A DNA stretch of 13,931 nt from Chloroflexota bacterium (GCA_003695215.1 RFIM01000023.1:1-13931); one strand, 5' to 3'. Shown: positions 1 to 9,036, numbered from the stretch's first letter. The notes: generated by a model from the letters alone, not told the origin. A program made the numbers and translations.

Positions 1-912
1 GTCAGCGGCAGCGGCAAGTCTTCGCTGCTGATCGAGATTCTCTACAAGCGGCTAGCGCAAGTGCTGAACGGCTCGCGCGAGCGCGCTGGCGATCATGATC
101 GCATCGAAGGTTTGGAAGCCATAGATAAGGTCATCAATATCGACCAGACGCCTATCGGTCGTACGCCGCGCAGCAATCCTGCTACCTACACCAAAGTTTT
201 CGATCACATCCGCAATCTGTTCGCCGAGTTGCCTGAGAGCAAAGTGCGCGGCTATGGGCCTGGACGCTTCAGCTTCAACGTCAAAGGCGGGCGCTGCGAG
301 AACTGCGAAGGGCAGGGTCAGCTGCAGATCGAGATGCAATTCTTGCCAAACGTCTTCGTCACCTGCGATGTTTGCCATGGCACGCGCTACAATCGCGAGA
401 CGTTGCAAGTGCGCTACAAGGGCAAGAGCATCGCTGACATCTTGGCAATGACTGTCAGCGAAGGCTTGGCATTCTTCGAGAACTTTCCCAACATCGTGCG
501 TCCCTTGCAGACTTTGGAGGCGGTCGGCTTGGGCTACATTCGGATTGGGCAACCTGCCACAACGCTCAGCGGCGGCGAGGCACAGCGCATCAAGCTGAGC
601 CGCGAACTTGCCAAGCGCAGCACAGGCAGGACGCTCTACGTGCTGGACGAGCCGAGCGTCGGCTTGCACGCAGCCGACGTCGAGCGGCTCATCAGCGTGC
701 TGCAGACGCTCGTGGATCAGGGCAACACAGTCGTGGTCATCGAGCACAACCTGGATATCATCAAAGTTGCCGACTGGCTGATCGACATGGGCCCAGAAGG
801 CGGCGATCGCGGCGGCCAGGTGATCGCTGTGGGCACGCCTGAGCAGATCGCGGCTTGCGAACACAGCTACACAGGCCAATTCCTGGCAAATTACTTGGTC
901 GGCGTGAAGTGA
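1..912 (+). CDS. uvrA: UvrA, excinuclease ABC subunit A (C-terminal part, 5' end outside window)
   Basis: UvrA is the DNA damage-recognition ATPase of nucleotide excision repair; it loads UvrB at lesions in the cytoplasm. The frame is open from base 1, and 303 residues of the second ATPase half are visible. It opens inside the second Walker A (VSGSGKSS). The UvrA zinc module follows, with C99-x2-C102 and C122-x2-C125 separated by 19 residues. Next come the linker FSFNVKGGRC, the ABC signature LSGGEAQ (about 189-195), Walker B LDEP (215-218) and the switch histidine in VIEHN (about 249). The usual LDEPTTGLH reads LDEPSVGLH here, a small variation. The ending after TPEQIA matches normal UvrA length, so the 3' end is intact. 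It is separated from the next gene by 109 bp with its own predicted promoter, so it is probably not part of the importer operon. Identification is nearly certain. Confidence 0.97.
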   Translation, partial: VSGSGKSSLLIEILYKRLAQVLNGSRERAGDHDRIEGLEAIDKVINIDQTPIGRTPRSNPATYTKVFDHIRNLFAELPESKVRGYGPGRFSFNVKGGRCENCEGQGQLQIEMQFLPNVFVTCDVCHGTRYNRETLQVRYKGKSIADILAMTVSEGLAFFENFPNIVRPLQTLEAVGLGYIRIGQPATTLSGGEAQRIKLSRELAKRSTGRTLYVLDEPSVGLHAADVERLISVLQTLVDQGNTVVVIEHNLDIIKVADWLIDMGPEGGDRGGQVIAVGTPEQIAACEHSYTGQFLANYLVGVK

Positions 913-919
913 CCTTTAA

Positions 920-941
920 CAATTGGTAAAGGCGCCAATTG
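920..941. promoter_or_regulatory. Inverted/tandem CAATTGG repeat upstream of the importer operon
   Basis: CAATTGG (920-926) and CCAATTG (935-941) form 7-bp inverted arms around 8 bases. The right copy lies in a perfect 10-bp palindrome GCCAATTGGC (934-943), which covers the predicted -35 box (939-944). Because the core is itself palindromic, the arms also read as two tandem CAATTGG sites 16 bp apart. It could be an operator or a weak uvrA 3' hairpin; there is no T-run, so a terminator is less likely. The 10-bp palindrome also occurs inside the first permease gene (4681-4690), so on its own it is not highly specific. Confidence 0.4.
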
Positions 942-967
942 GCAAGCGGCCCTAAACGCGGTATGGT
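939..967 (+). promoter_or_regulatory. Predicted sigma70-type promoter of the BMP importer operon
   Basis: TTGGCA (939-944) and TATGGT (962-967) are separated by exactly 17 bases. They match the -35 consensus at 5 of 6 positions and the -10 at 4 of 6. The start point would be near 974, giving a leader of about 48 bases. The ribosome binding site GAGGAGAG (1008-1015) follows, 6 bases before the ATG. Prediction by eye only. Confidence 0.5.
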
Positions 968-990
968 CTAGTTACCGCCTTGAGAAGGCG
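958..990. promoter_or_regulatory. Overlapping dyads across the -10 box and leader
   Basis: GCGGTA (958-963) and TACCGC (973-978) are perfect 6-bp inverted arms around 9 bases, enclosing the predicted -10 box and start point. CGCCTT (976-981) and AAGGCG (985-990) form a second 6-bp hairpin with a GAG loop. The two share bases 976-978 and cannot form together. GTCTAGT is also directly repeated at 966-972 and 994-1000. The first dyad fits an operator position, the second a leader hairpin. No regulator can be named. Confidence 0.4.
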
Positions 991-1021
991 CGAGTCTAGT
1001 CTCTGCTGAGGAGAGAATGAG

Positions 1022-2215
1022 ATGTTGTCTCTAAAACGCTTTGCGACTTTGGCGCTCGTCGCCGCTATGCTCTTGACAGGGCTGATGGCTGTGCAGCACT
1101 CAGCCGCGCAGGAGGAATTCGTCGTTGGCTATGTGTTGGTCGGCCCGCAGAACGACCGTGGCTGGAGCCAGGCGCACTTCGAAGCCTCCCAGTACGTAGA
1201 GAAGATGATGCCGAACGTGAAATCCATTGTGGTGGATAAAGTCAATCCTGCGGATCGTCCTAACGTGACGCTGGAGCAGGTGGTGGAGAACATGATCGAG
1301 CAGGGCGCGAAGGTCATCTTCACCACTTCTGACGATTTCGGCACCGAGACGCTAGCAGCAGCTGAGAAATTCCCTGAGGTGGTCTTCATTCACGTCTCAG
1401 GCTCAGCTGTGCTGGAAGGCGAGGCGCCGCCGAATGTGGGCAATGTGATGGGCAAGATGGAATTCATGAAGATGGTGGCCGGCTGCGCAGCTGCGCTGAA
1501 GACGCAAACCAACAGCATTGCCTACCTCGGGCCGCTGATCAACGATGAGACGCGCCGTCTGGCCGTCTCGACCTATCTTGGCGCGCGCTACTGCTATCAG
1601 AACTACCGCGGCCTCGATCCTGCTAACTTGAAGTTCGAGGTCAAGTGGATCGGCTTCTGGTTCAACATCCCAGGCGTGACGGCTGATCCGACGGCTGTGG
1701 CCAACGACTTCTTCAACGGCGGCGTTGATGTGCTGATCAGCGGCATTGACACGACCGAAGGCATTGTGGTCGCCAATCAGCGCGCCGAGCGCGGCGAGCA
1801 GGTCTTCGCTGTGCCGTATGACTACATCGGCGCTTGCGAGATCGCGCCTAAAATCTGCCTAGGCGTGCCGTACTTCAACTGGGGCCCAAGCTACCTGCGC
1901 ATCGTCAAGTCCGTCATGGATGGCACTTGGAAATCCTCGTGGGATTGGGACGGGCCGAATTGGGAGAACGTCAACGACCTGGATAGCTCAGCAGTTGGCT
2001 ATATCTATGGCGACGCGCTGACTGAAGAAGAGCGGGCGAAGCTGGATGCCTTCAAGAAAGGCTTGGGCGATGGCTCGATCAACTTGTTTGTCGGTCCGCT
2101 GAACTACCAAGATGGCACGCCGTTCCTGGCTGAAGGTGAAGTGGCGACCGATAAGCAGATTTGGTACATGCCGCAGCTTGTCGAAGGCATGCTGGGCGCC
2201 AGCAAGGCAGACTGA
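1022..2215 (+). CDS. BMP (PnrA-like) family ABC transporter substrate-binding protein
   Basis: Extracytoplasmic solute receptor that delivers its ligand to the membrane permeases encoded downstream. The protein has 397 residues. The signal peptide has a KR n-region (5-6), a hydrophobic core (7-24) and an SAA cleavage site near residue 29; there is no lipobox cysteine. The mature part has the BMP fold pattern: GYVLVGPQNDRGW near 36-48, TTSDDFG (101-107), the PNVGNVMG stretch (137-144), then GVDVLISGIDTTEG (about 234-247). Characterised BMP proteins such as TmpC/PnrA bind purine nucleosides, and the operon layout agrees, but the ligand is inferred. Four cysteines (155, 191, 272, 279) could form disulfides in the exported protein. 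A good ribosome binding site (GAGGAGAG) precedes the ATG. Family assignment is firm; substrate is not. Confidence 0.92.
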   Translation: MLSLKRFATLALVAAMLLTGLMAVQHSAAQEEFVVGYVLVGPQNDRGWSQAHFEASQYVEKMMPNVKSIVVDKVNPADRPNVTLEQVVENMIEQGAKVIFTTSDDFGTETLAAAEKFPEVVFIHVSGSAVLEGEAPPNVGNVMGKMEFMKMVAGCAAALKTQTNSIAYLGPLINDETRRLAVSTYLGARYCYQNYRGLDPANLKFEVKWIGFWFNIPGVTADPTAVANDFFNGGVDVLISGIDTTEGIVVANQRAERGEQVFAVPYDYIGACEIAPKICLGVPYFNWGPSYLRIVKSVMDGTWKSSWDWDGPNWENVNDLDSSAVGYIYGDALTEEERAKLDAFKKGLGDGSINLFVGPLNYQDGTPFLAEGEVATDKQIWYMPQLVEGMLGASKAD

Positions 2216-2254
2216 GCGCTTTGGCGCGCCATTGGCGTTTTGTGATTGCAGCTA

Positions 2255-2279
2255 AGGGCGGGCGCGGTGCGCCTGCCCT
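2255..2279 (+). promoter_or_regulatory. Strong intercistronic hairpin after the binding-protein gene
   Basis: Bases 2255-2265 pair with 2269-2279 through 11 pairs, including one G-U, around a 3-base GGT loop. No T-run follows, so it is not a classical intrinsic terminator. Its place between binding-protein and ATPase genes suggests a 3' stabiliser or partial attenuator that makes binding protein in excess over the membrane components, as known for malE-malF type operons. The role is inferred. Confidence 0.55.
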
Positions 2280-2297
2280 GCCAGGCACGCGCTGACC

Positions 2298-3766
<1,469 letters not shown>

Positions 3767-3770
<4 letters not shown>

Positions 3771-4846
3771 GCCAAGCGGCAAAGCTACGCGGCACACTCC
3801 TGACCTTTGGCGCGGCGCTGAGCGCAGCCCTTGCCCTGATCGCCTTGATCATGCTGAGCTTGGACAAAGCGCCCTTAGCAGCGGCGCAGCGCTTCCTTGA
3901 AGGCGCTATCGGCACGCCAAGTGCACGCGCCGACGTGATCATGGCAGCTTTGCCAATGCTGCTGTGCGCAGCGGGCTTGCTGCTGACCTTCACAGCGGGC
4001 TTGTGGAACATTGGCGTGGAAGGGCAGGTGACTATGGGCGCGATCTTCGCCACGATCATTGCGCGCACCATTCCACGCGATGTGAGCGATTGGGGCGCTC
4101 TTGCGGCGCTGATTTTGCCTGCAGAGCTGCTGTTGGCGATGCTAGGCGGCGCATTATGGGCAGGCTTAGTGGCGTTGCTCAAGATCCGTGGCGGCATCAA
4201 TGAAATCTTCGGCGGCGTGGCGCTCAACTTCATCAGCGTGAACATTCTGCTCTCGCTAGTGAACGGGCCGTGGCGCGTCGGCACCTTTCCCCAGACGGCG
4301 CCATTCGCGCCAGCAGCGCTCCTGCCGCGCCAAGCGGACCTGCGCTTGAGTCCGTTGGGCATTGCCATTGCGCTGATCGCCTTCGCTGTGGTGTTCATGG
4401 CGCTGCGCGGCACGCGCTTTGGCTTGCAATTGCGCGCCATCGGGCGGAACGCCAAATCGGCGGGCATCCTTGGCGTGCGCGTCGAGCGCAACATTTTCTG
4501 GGCGCTCGTCGTCTGTGGCGCTCTGGCAGGCTTGGCGGGCGCCTTCCAAGTGTTGTTCACGCGCGGGCGCTTGTTACCGAACATCTCAGGCGGCATTGGC
4601 TTCATGGGCGTGTTGATTGTGCTGTTGACGGGCGTGCGCGCCGCTTGGGTGCTGCCTGTGACGCTTTTCATTGCGACAGTGCCAATTGGCAGCCTGAAAT
4701 TGGCAACATCGCTGGATAGCGCTGTACAAATCGACGCTGCGCTCGGCAACGTCTTTCAGAGCGCGCTCGTGCTGGCAGTGCTCATCGGCGGCGGCATTCG
4801 GGCGCGGCTAGCGGCGCGCCGAAAGGAGCGCGCTGAACATGGATGA
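3767..4846 (+). CDS. ABC importer permease 1 (BPD_transp_2 family, NupB/BmpB-like)
   Basis: Integral membrane permease of 359 residues, the usual size for the first permease of BMP-type importers. Many hydrophobic segments are visible. The family hallmark LWNIGVEGQ lies at about 79-87, and a cytoplasmic coupling loop reads RAIGRNAKSAGILGV, expected to contact the ATPase. The C-terminus is a basic tail ending near RRKERAEHG. A strong ribosome binding site GGAGGT (3753-3758) lies 8 bases before the ATG. It pairs with the following permease to form the heterodimeric channel. The stop overlaps the next gene by 8 bp, so the two are co-translated. Substrate is not determined by sequence alone. Confidence 0.92.
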
Positions 4847-5819
4847 AGCGCTTGTGCGCACTTTGGCGGATATCGTCAAGGTCGGCGCGCCAATTGTGCT
4901 AGCTGCAATCGGCGAGACGATCACGGAGCGCGGCGGCGTGATCAATCTCTCGCTAGATGGCTCGCTGGTGCTTTCAGCCTTGGTGGCCTTTGTGATAGGC
5001 ACTGGCACGGGCAGCGTGATTCTGGGCACGCTGGCAGGCATAAGCGTTGGCTTGGTGATCGCGCTGATCGTGGCCGTCTGCAGCATTGAGCTGAAGTTGA
5101 GCCAAGTGGCGGTCGGTTTTGTGCTGACCTTGCTATGCCGCGATTTGGCGCTCTTTCTGGGCATTCCTTATCGCAACGCGCAGGTCTTTCCAGCTACATT
5201 CCTGCCCATTCCTGTGCTGAAAGATATCCCGACGATCGGCCCGATTTTTTTCAACCAGGACTTGTTCACTTACCTGAGCTTCATCGCGATTGGCGCGGCT
5301 TGGTGGTGGCTTTTCCGCACGAAGGCAGGCCTGACCTTGCGCGCTATAGGCGAGCGGCCGCAGGCGGCCTTTGCGCGCGGCGTGAACGTGAACGCAATGC
5401 GCTATCTATACACAGCTGTTGGCGGCGGCTTGGTCGGCTTAGGCGGCGCTGCTTACACGCTCGGCGTACTGCCGACATGGTCGGACACAGGCATTGCAGG
5501 CAACGGTTGGATCGCGCTGGCCATTGTGATCTTCGGCGGCTGGTATCCACTGCGCGTTGCCTTCGGCGTGTACTTGGTAGCAGGGCTGCGCACAGTCGTG
5601 ACTAACGTCCAAGCGCAGGTGCCGCCACAGGTTGTCGAGCTGCTCAACGCGCTGCCGTGGCTGCTGATGCTCTTCACGCTCTTTCTGGTGAGTGGCCCAT
5701 ACCTAGATCAGCTGCTGAGAATATTGCCGCCGCGGCTACATCCGCCCATTCGAACGATCTTGCGCGCTAGGCCGCCTTCAGCGCTCGGCACTATTTTTGA
5801 GCAGGAAGGCCGCCATTGA
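4839..5819 (+). CDS. ABC importer permease 2 (BPD_transp_2 family, NupC/BmpC-like)
   Basis: Second membrane permease of the BMP-type importer, 326 residues. The N-terminal hallmark ERGGVINLSLDG (30-41) is typical of the smaller permease in nucleoside and simple-sugar importers. The coupling-loop pattern LTLRAIGERPQAA follows in the middle, and hydrophobic helices fill most of the rest. About 30 residues after the last helix form a Pro/Arg-rich cytoplasmic tail (from about LPPRLHPPIR). The ribosome binding site AAAGGAG (4822-4828) lies inside the preceding gene, 10 bases before the ATG. This is the last gene of the operon; a hairpin follows within 5 bp and the next gene converges from the other strand. 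Confidence 0.92.
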   Translation: MDEALVRTLADIVKVGAPIVLAAIGETITERGGVINLSLDGSLVLSALVAFVIGTGTGSVILGTLAGISVGLVIALIVAVCSIELKLSQVAVGFVLTLLCRDLALFLGIPYRNAQVFPATFLPIPVLKDIPTIGPIFFNQDLFTYLSFIAIGAAWWWLFRTKAGLTLRAIGERPQAAFARGVNVNAMRYLYTAVGGGLVGLGGAAYTLGVLPTWSDTGIAGNGWIALAIVIFGGWYPLRVAFGVYLVAGLRTVVTNVQAQVPPQVVELLNALPWLLMLFTLFLVSGPYLDQLLRILPPRLHPPIRTILRARPPSALGTIFEQEGRH

Positions 5820-5840
5820 AAAGGCAGCCTTCCAGGCTGC
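5819..5840 (-). terminator. Terminator-like hairpin between convergent genes
   Basis: GCAGCCT (5824-5830) pairs with AGGCTGC (5834-5840) around a TCC loop. On the minus strand the stem is followed by CCTTTTC (the A-run at 5819-5822 on the plus strand), which fits a modest Rho-independent terminator for the L,D-transpeptidase transcript, directly after its stop codon. On the plus strand the same hairpin lacks a T-run and could at most slow read-through from the importer operon. Confidence 0.55.
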
Positions 5841-6938
5841 TCACTGCGGCGCGCCTGGGCGGTAAGTGCCGCTATGATAGATGTAGACGTAAGCGTCAGG
5901 CTGATCTTGCGTCCATTCGTAAATCCACTTGGCGTCAGTGATGCTCAAGTTGATGCAGCCGCGTGAACGGCGATAGCCGAAGCCATCGTGCCAGTAAGCG
6001 CCGTGCAGCGCCTGCTCTGAGTTGTTGAAGTACATCACGTACGGCACAAGCGGCAGGTACCAGTACTGCGGCTTGCCTTCGGCGCCGGACATGCGCGTCT
6101 CTTCGTAGCGCGCAAAAATCTTGTGAACGCCTTCATCCGTGCCCCACTCAGGCAAGCCGCTAGCTATCAGCGTGGCGAAAACTGCCTTATCGCCTTCATA
6201 AGCGGTCAGAGTCTGCTCATAGAGATCGACGGCGAACCATTTCCTGCCCGCTTCAATGCCTTCAGGGCGCTCTATCGGCTTCACCTTAGCCACGCGCGTC
6301 TGCAGCACCCACTGATCCGGCCCGACCAAGTACCATTCCCATGTATCCACGACTGCCACAGCGAAGATGTTGACCATGGTGTAGCGCTTGATCTCGGGCG
6401 TGCCTGCCACAGGCTTGGCGCCAGGCGTGCGGCTCGGGCGTGTGTCCAGCAGCATCCAAGCGAACGGGCGCGTCGGCAGGCCTTCAGGCAGAAGGACGCC
6501 CGAGAAACGCGAGACAGCCTTGTTGATCGGCCCGAGTGCGCTCTCCTGCACCCAGGCGTTCGGCCCGACCTGCACCCAGCCGTCTACACTTTTGCCTGCC
6601 ACTACAAAAATGAAGCCCTCAGGATATGCGCCAACCACGTTGCCATTGGGCGCATCGTGAATGGTTGTCGGCTTTTCAACGCGGCGGAAGGGACGCCGAT
6701 AGAGTACGTTATCATCCACGGGCAGGCGCGGGAAGCTCGGCGCAGGATTGATCGCCATCTCCGCCTCAATGGCGCGCATCTCCACACCATAGACGATCGG
6801 CGAGAGGCACTCCGGCGCCGTTTGATTGGCGGCGCAGTTCAGCTTACCGCCTGAATCAGCGCTGAGCAGCCCGCTCGGCGACCAGAATGCTGCTATCAGC
6901 GCCAGAAGTGCCAATTTGCGTAACCATGGATATCTCAT
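5841..6938 (-). CDS. Secreted L,D-transpeptidase (YkuD domain) with two SH3-like repeats
   Basis: Predicted cell-wall enzyme forming 3-3 peptidoglycan cross-links or attaching proteins to the wall, outside the membrane. An N-terminal signal peptide (MRYPWLRK then a hydrophobic stretch) has a likely LSA cleavage site near residue 27. Two SH3-like segments follow, recognisable by WVQVGPNAWVQ (about 121-131) and WYLVGPDQWVL (about 203-213). The C-terminal YkuD domain (about 233-356) has the catalytic pattern HGAYWH (312-317) and SRGCIN (325-330), with Cys328 as nucleophile. Position -2 to Cys is Arg instead of the commoner His. Two early cysteines (35, 44) could pair. Starts are possible at GTG 6944 or ATG 6941 or 6938; GAGG at 6949-6946 is best spaced (7 bases) for 6938. 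It follows the MFS gene by about 50 bp. A weak promoter (TTGACG 7000-6995, 18 bases, TAAGCT 6976-6971) is possible. Confidence 0.9.
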   Translation of the reverse strand: MRYPWLRKLALLALIAAFWSPSGLLSADSGGKLNCAANQTAPECLSPIVYGVEMRAIEAEMAINPAPSFPRLPVDDNVLYRRPFRRVEKPTTIHDAPNGNVVGAYPEGFIFVVAGKSVDGWVQVGPNAWVQESALGPINKAVSRFSGVLLPEGLPTRPFAWMLLDTRPSRTPGAKPVAGTPEIKRYTMVNIFAVAVVDTWEWYLVGPDQWVLQTRVAKVKPIERPEGIEAGRKWFAVDLYEQTLTAYEGDKAVFATLIASGLPEWGTDEGVHKIFARYEETRMSGAEGKPQYWYLPLVPYVMYFNNSEQALHGAYWHDGFGYRRSRGCINLSITDAKWIYEWTQDQPDAYVYIYHSGTYRPGAPQ

Positions 6939-6996
6939 CATCACGCCTCATCTATTCAAGAATCGCCTTGAGCTTACCAGATTGAAACCTCAAGCG

Positions 6997-8283
6997 TCAA
7001 GCATCGCTAGCTGACGTTTCCTCAGCGCTTGTAGCGCGCAAGGCGCTTGTTCTGTCTGCTTCGATATTCATGAGCGCCTGATTAGAAGCGCCGTAAGCTA
7101 CAGCCACCACGCAGGCAACACCTGCCGCCAGAAACCAACTCTGCACGCCGATCGCGTCGGCCAGCGGCCCTGCTATCAACAGGCTGAGCGGCGTGATGCC
7201 TATGCCGAGATTGTTCATCAGCCCAAAAACGCGCCCTTGTACTTCAGGCATGACGCGCGCTTGCAACAAGGCATGGATCGGCGCATTCGCCATCGAGAGC
7301 ATCGCGCCAGCTATCCACATGCCCATGATCGCCAACCACAGCGCGCTGCTCGGTGCAACGCCGATCAGCAAGATGCCCACGCCGATGCCAAGCACGCCCA
7401 TCAGGCTCGTCACGATTTTTCGGCCAAAGCCGCCCCAGAGCCCTAAAAATGCGCCGCCTGCGATTATGCCAATACCTAAAGCCATGTTCATGGCCGCCAA
7501 GCCTCCAGCATCCGCCTGAAAGTGTTGCGCCACCAGCAGCGGCACTAACGAGATAGCAGGCGTGAGCAGGAAGTTCAGCAGCATTGCCAAGCCGATCAAT
7601 AACGTCAGGCCGCGCCACGACCAAACATAGCGCAGCCCTTCACGGAATTCTGACCACACTGAGCGCTTGACCAGTGCGTTGCTGCGCTGCGGCTGCGGCA
7701 CGCTGAAGACCAACAACGGCAAGATTGCCAACAGCGCCGTCATGATATCTATCAGCAGGATGCCGAACAGCGGCAGCGTGCGCAATAAAAGCGCGCCAAG
7801 CGCTGGCCCGAGAATATTCGTCATGCCATTCAGCGCTTGATTGATGCCTGCTACACGCGCATAGTGCTTTTCTGGCACCATCAGCGTTGTTGAAGCGTGC
7901 ATCGCAGGCGTGTGAAAGGTTGCGCCCAGCGCGCGCAACATCAGCAGAAGGTAAATATGCCAAAGTTGGACTAGCTCGCTGGTAAACAGCAGGGCCACGA
8001 TCAGCGTGCAGAGCGCAATCATGCTATCGGAGACGATCATGATCATGCGCCGATTCCAGCGATCCACCAGCGTGCCCACAAAAGAGCTCAGCAACACTTG
8101 CGGCAACATCGCTGCCAGAGTCGCCATAGCCAACGCCGTTGCCGAGCCAGTGGTCGCTGTCAGCCACCAGATCAAGGCAAACTGGACCAGCGCGCTGCCC
8201 AGGAGCGAAAGCGCCTGGCCTGACCAAATGCTGAAAAAACGCCATTGCCAGCGGCTGCCATACCACGCAGCTGCTCTGCTCAT
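6997..8283 (-). CDS. MFS transporter, efflux type (MFS_3 / Mef-EntS-like)
   Basis: Integral membrane proton-coupled exporter of the major facilitator superfamily, probably for a drug, siderophore or other small molecule. 428 residues with about 12 hydrophobic helices. The MFS motif A region is visible after helix 2 as GTLVDRWNRR (70-79). A second-half loop EGLRYVW and a glycine-rich helix GIGIIAGGAFLGLWGGFG resemble macrolide-efflux-like and enterobactin-exporter-like members. The start at 8283 was chosen because AGAGAGAGG lies 8 bases upstream; an open frame continues 18 codons further, but without a matching site. It lies 92 bp downstream of the TetR gene on the same strand, the classic regulator plus efflux pair, with a 16-bp palindrome between them. 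The substrate cannot be told from sequence. Confidence 0.88.
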   Translation of the reverse strand: MSRAAAWYGSRWQWRFFSIWSGQALSLLGSALVQFALIWWLTATTGSATALAMATLAAMLPQVLLSSFVGTLVDRWNRRMIMIVSDSMIALCTLIVALLFTSELVQLWHIYLLLMLRALGATFHTPAMHASTTLMVPEKHYARVAGINQALNGMTNILGPALGALLLRTLPLFGILLIDIMTALLAILPLLVFSVPQPQRSNALVKRSVWSEFREGLRYVWSWRGLTLLIGLAMLLNFLLTPAISLVPLLVAQHFQADAGGLAAMNMALGIGIIAGGAFLGLWGGFGRKIVTSLMGVLGIGVGILLIGVAPSSALWLAIMGMWIAGAMLSMANAPIHALLQARVMPEVQGRVFGLMNNLGIGITPLSLLIAGPLADAIGVQSWFLAAGVACVVAVAYGASNQALMNIEADRTSALRATSAEETSASDA

Positions 8284-8354
8284 CTCGGAAACCTCTCTCT
8301 GGAAGTGCTTCGCAGTGAGCCTATACGCACTTTTCAAGGAAAGGTTTCATTTTT

Positions 8355-8370
8355 TCAAGATCGATCTTGA
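8355..8370. promoter_or_regulatory. 16-bp perfect palindrome between tetR-like and MFS genes
   Basis: TCAAGATCGATCTTGA is perfectly self-complementary and lies 6 bp beyond the TetR stop codon, flanked by T-rich DNA on both sides of the plus strand. As RNA it gives a 6-bp stem with a TCGA loop. On the minus strand, the direction of transcription, the hairpin is followed by A-rich sequence, so it does not resemble a terminator. It may be an operator in front of the MFS gene or an RNA processing hairpin. It does not share sequence with the candidate operator at 9037-9055. Confidence 0.4.
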
Positions 8371-8375
8371 TTTTA

Positions 8376-9017
8376 TTAATCTGATGCATCAGTTTTTGAG
8401 CAAAAGCAGCCGAGCGCAGCCAGAAAAGTCTCTGCCATGTGTGCTGCGATCTGCTCGCCGCGCAATTTGCCGTCCTCGCGGTACCAAACGCCGATCCAAT
8501 TCTGCGCGCCAAGCAACGCCTTAGTGAACAAGCCCACGTCCACAGGCCGAAAGACGCCTTCCTGAATGCCACGCTCGATCACAACACGGAAAAGGCGCTC
8601 GAACTTATCGCGGCGCGCTAGGAAAGCATCGCGCTCAGCCGCGCTCGGATCATCAGGCGGCAATTTGATCAGCGTGCGAATCTCGAAGACCATGGCAGCG
8701 CCAACTGAGACGTTTTGCGTCACTGCCATAGCGTGCGCCTCGATCATGCGGCGTAAGGTCTCAGCAGGCGGCAGATTTTGCGCCAAAATCGCCTCCAGTT
8801 GCGCTATCACAGTGTCCATGCCGACGTTCAGCACAGCCAGCAGCAGGTCCTGTTTGCCTGCAGGGAAGTGATGATACAAGCTGCCTGCCGTCAGGCGCAC
8901 GCGGCGTGCGATGTGCGCCATAGTGGCGCCGGCGTAGCCGCGCTCGCGGAAAACGGCAGCCGCAGCCAACAGAATATCTTCACGGCGAACGGTCTGGTCA
9001 GCAGGTTTGCGCGGCAT
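8376..9017 (-). CDS. TetR/AcrR family transcriptional regulator
   Basis: DNA-binding repressor of 213 residues, a normal length for the family. The N-terminal domain shows the TetR helix-turn-helix, GATMAHIARRV-(x)-LTAGSLYHHFPAGKQ (about 30-56), with the typical YxHF ending. The C-terminal ligand-binding and dimerisation region is all-helical and not assignable to a ligand class; it contains FCSK near the end. The start at ATG 9017 is preferred because the frame upstream offers only a TTG at 9038. No good ribosome binding site is visible. A near-consensus promoter lies upstream with a dyad over the start point, which fits autorepression. The MFS gene follows on the same strand, so it probably controls efflux in response to a small molecule. 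The divergent flavoprotein-ccm operon may or may not be a target. Confidence 0.92.
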   Translation of the reverse strand: MPRKPADQTVRREDILLAAAAVFRERGYAGATMAHIARRVRLTAGSLYHHFPAGKQDLLLAVLNVGMDTVIAQLEAILAQNLPPAETLRRMIEAHAMAVTQNVSVGAAMVFEIRTLIKLPPDDPSAAERDAFLARRDKFERLFRVVIERGIQEGVFRPVDVGLFTKALLGAQNWIGVWYREDGKLRGEQIAAHMAETFLAALGCFCSKTDASD

Positions 9018-9036
9018 GGTTGAATTTTGGTTCAGC

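Noticed and set aside
52..879. Long open frame on the minus strand (275 codons)
   Set aside because: It lies wholly antisense to uvrA, whose motifs are unmistakable; the frame is open because of GC-rich codon bias.
934..990. tRNA-like look (TTGGCAAGCGGC resembling a D-arm)
   Set aside because: No acceptor stem, anticodon arm or T-loop consensus (GGTTCGAATCC type) can be fitted.
5819..5840. Bidirectional terminator for both converging operons
   Set aside because: Only the minus strand has a T-run after the stem; on the plus strand the hairpin is followed by TCACTGCGG, so it is annotated for the minus strand only.
6967..6994. CTTGAG/CTCAAG inverted repeat after the MFS gene as a terminator
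   Set aside because: A six-base stem with a 16-base loop and no following T-run is too weak to support.
8303..8332. AAGTGC/GCACTT inverted repeat upstream of the MFS start
   Set aside because: Short arms with an 18-base loop; chance occurrence is likely.
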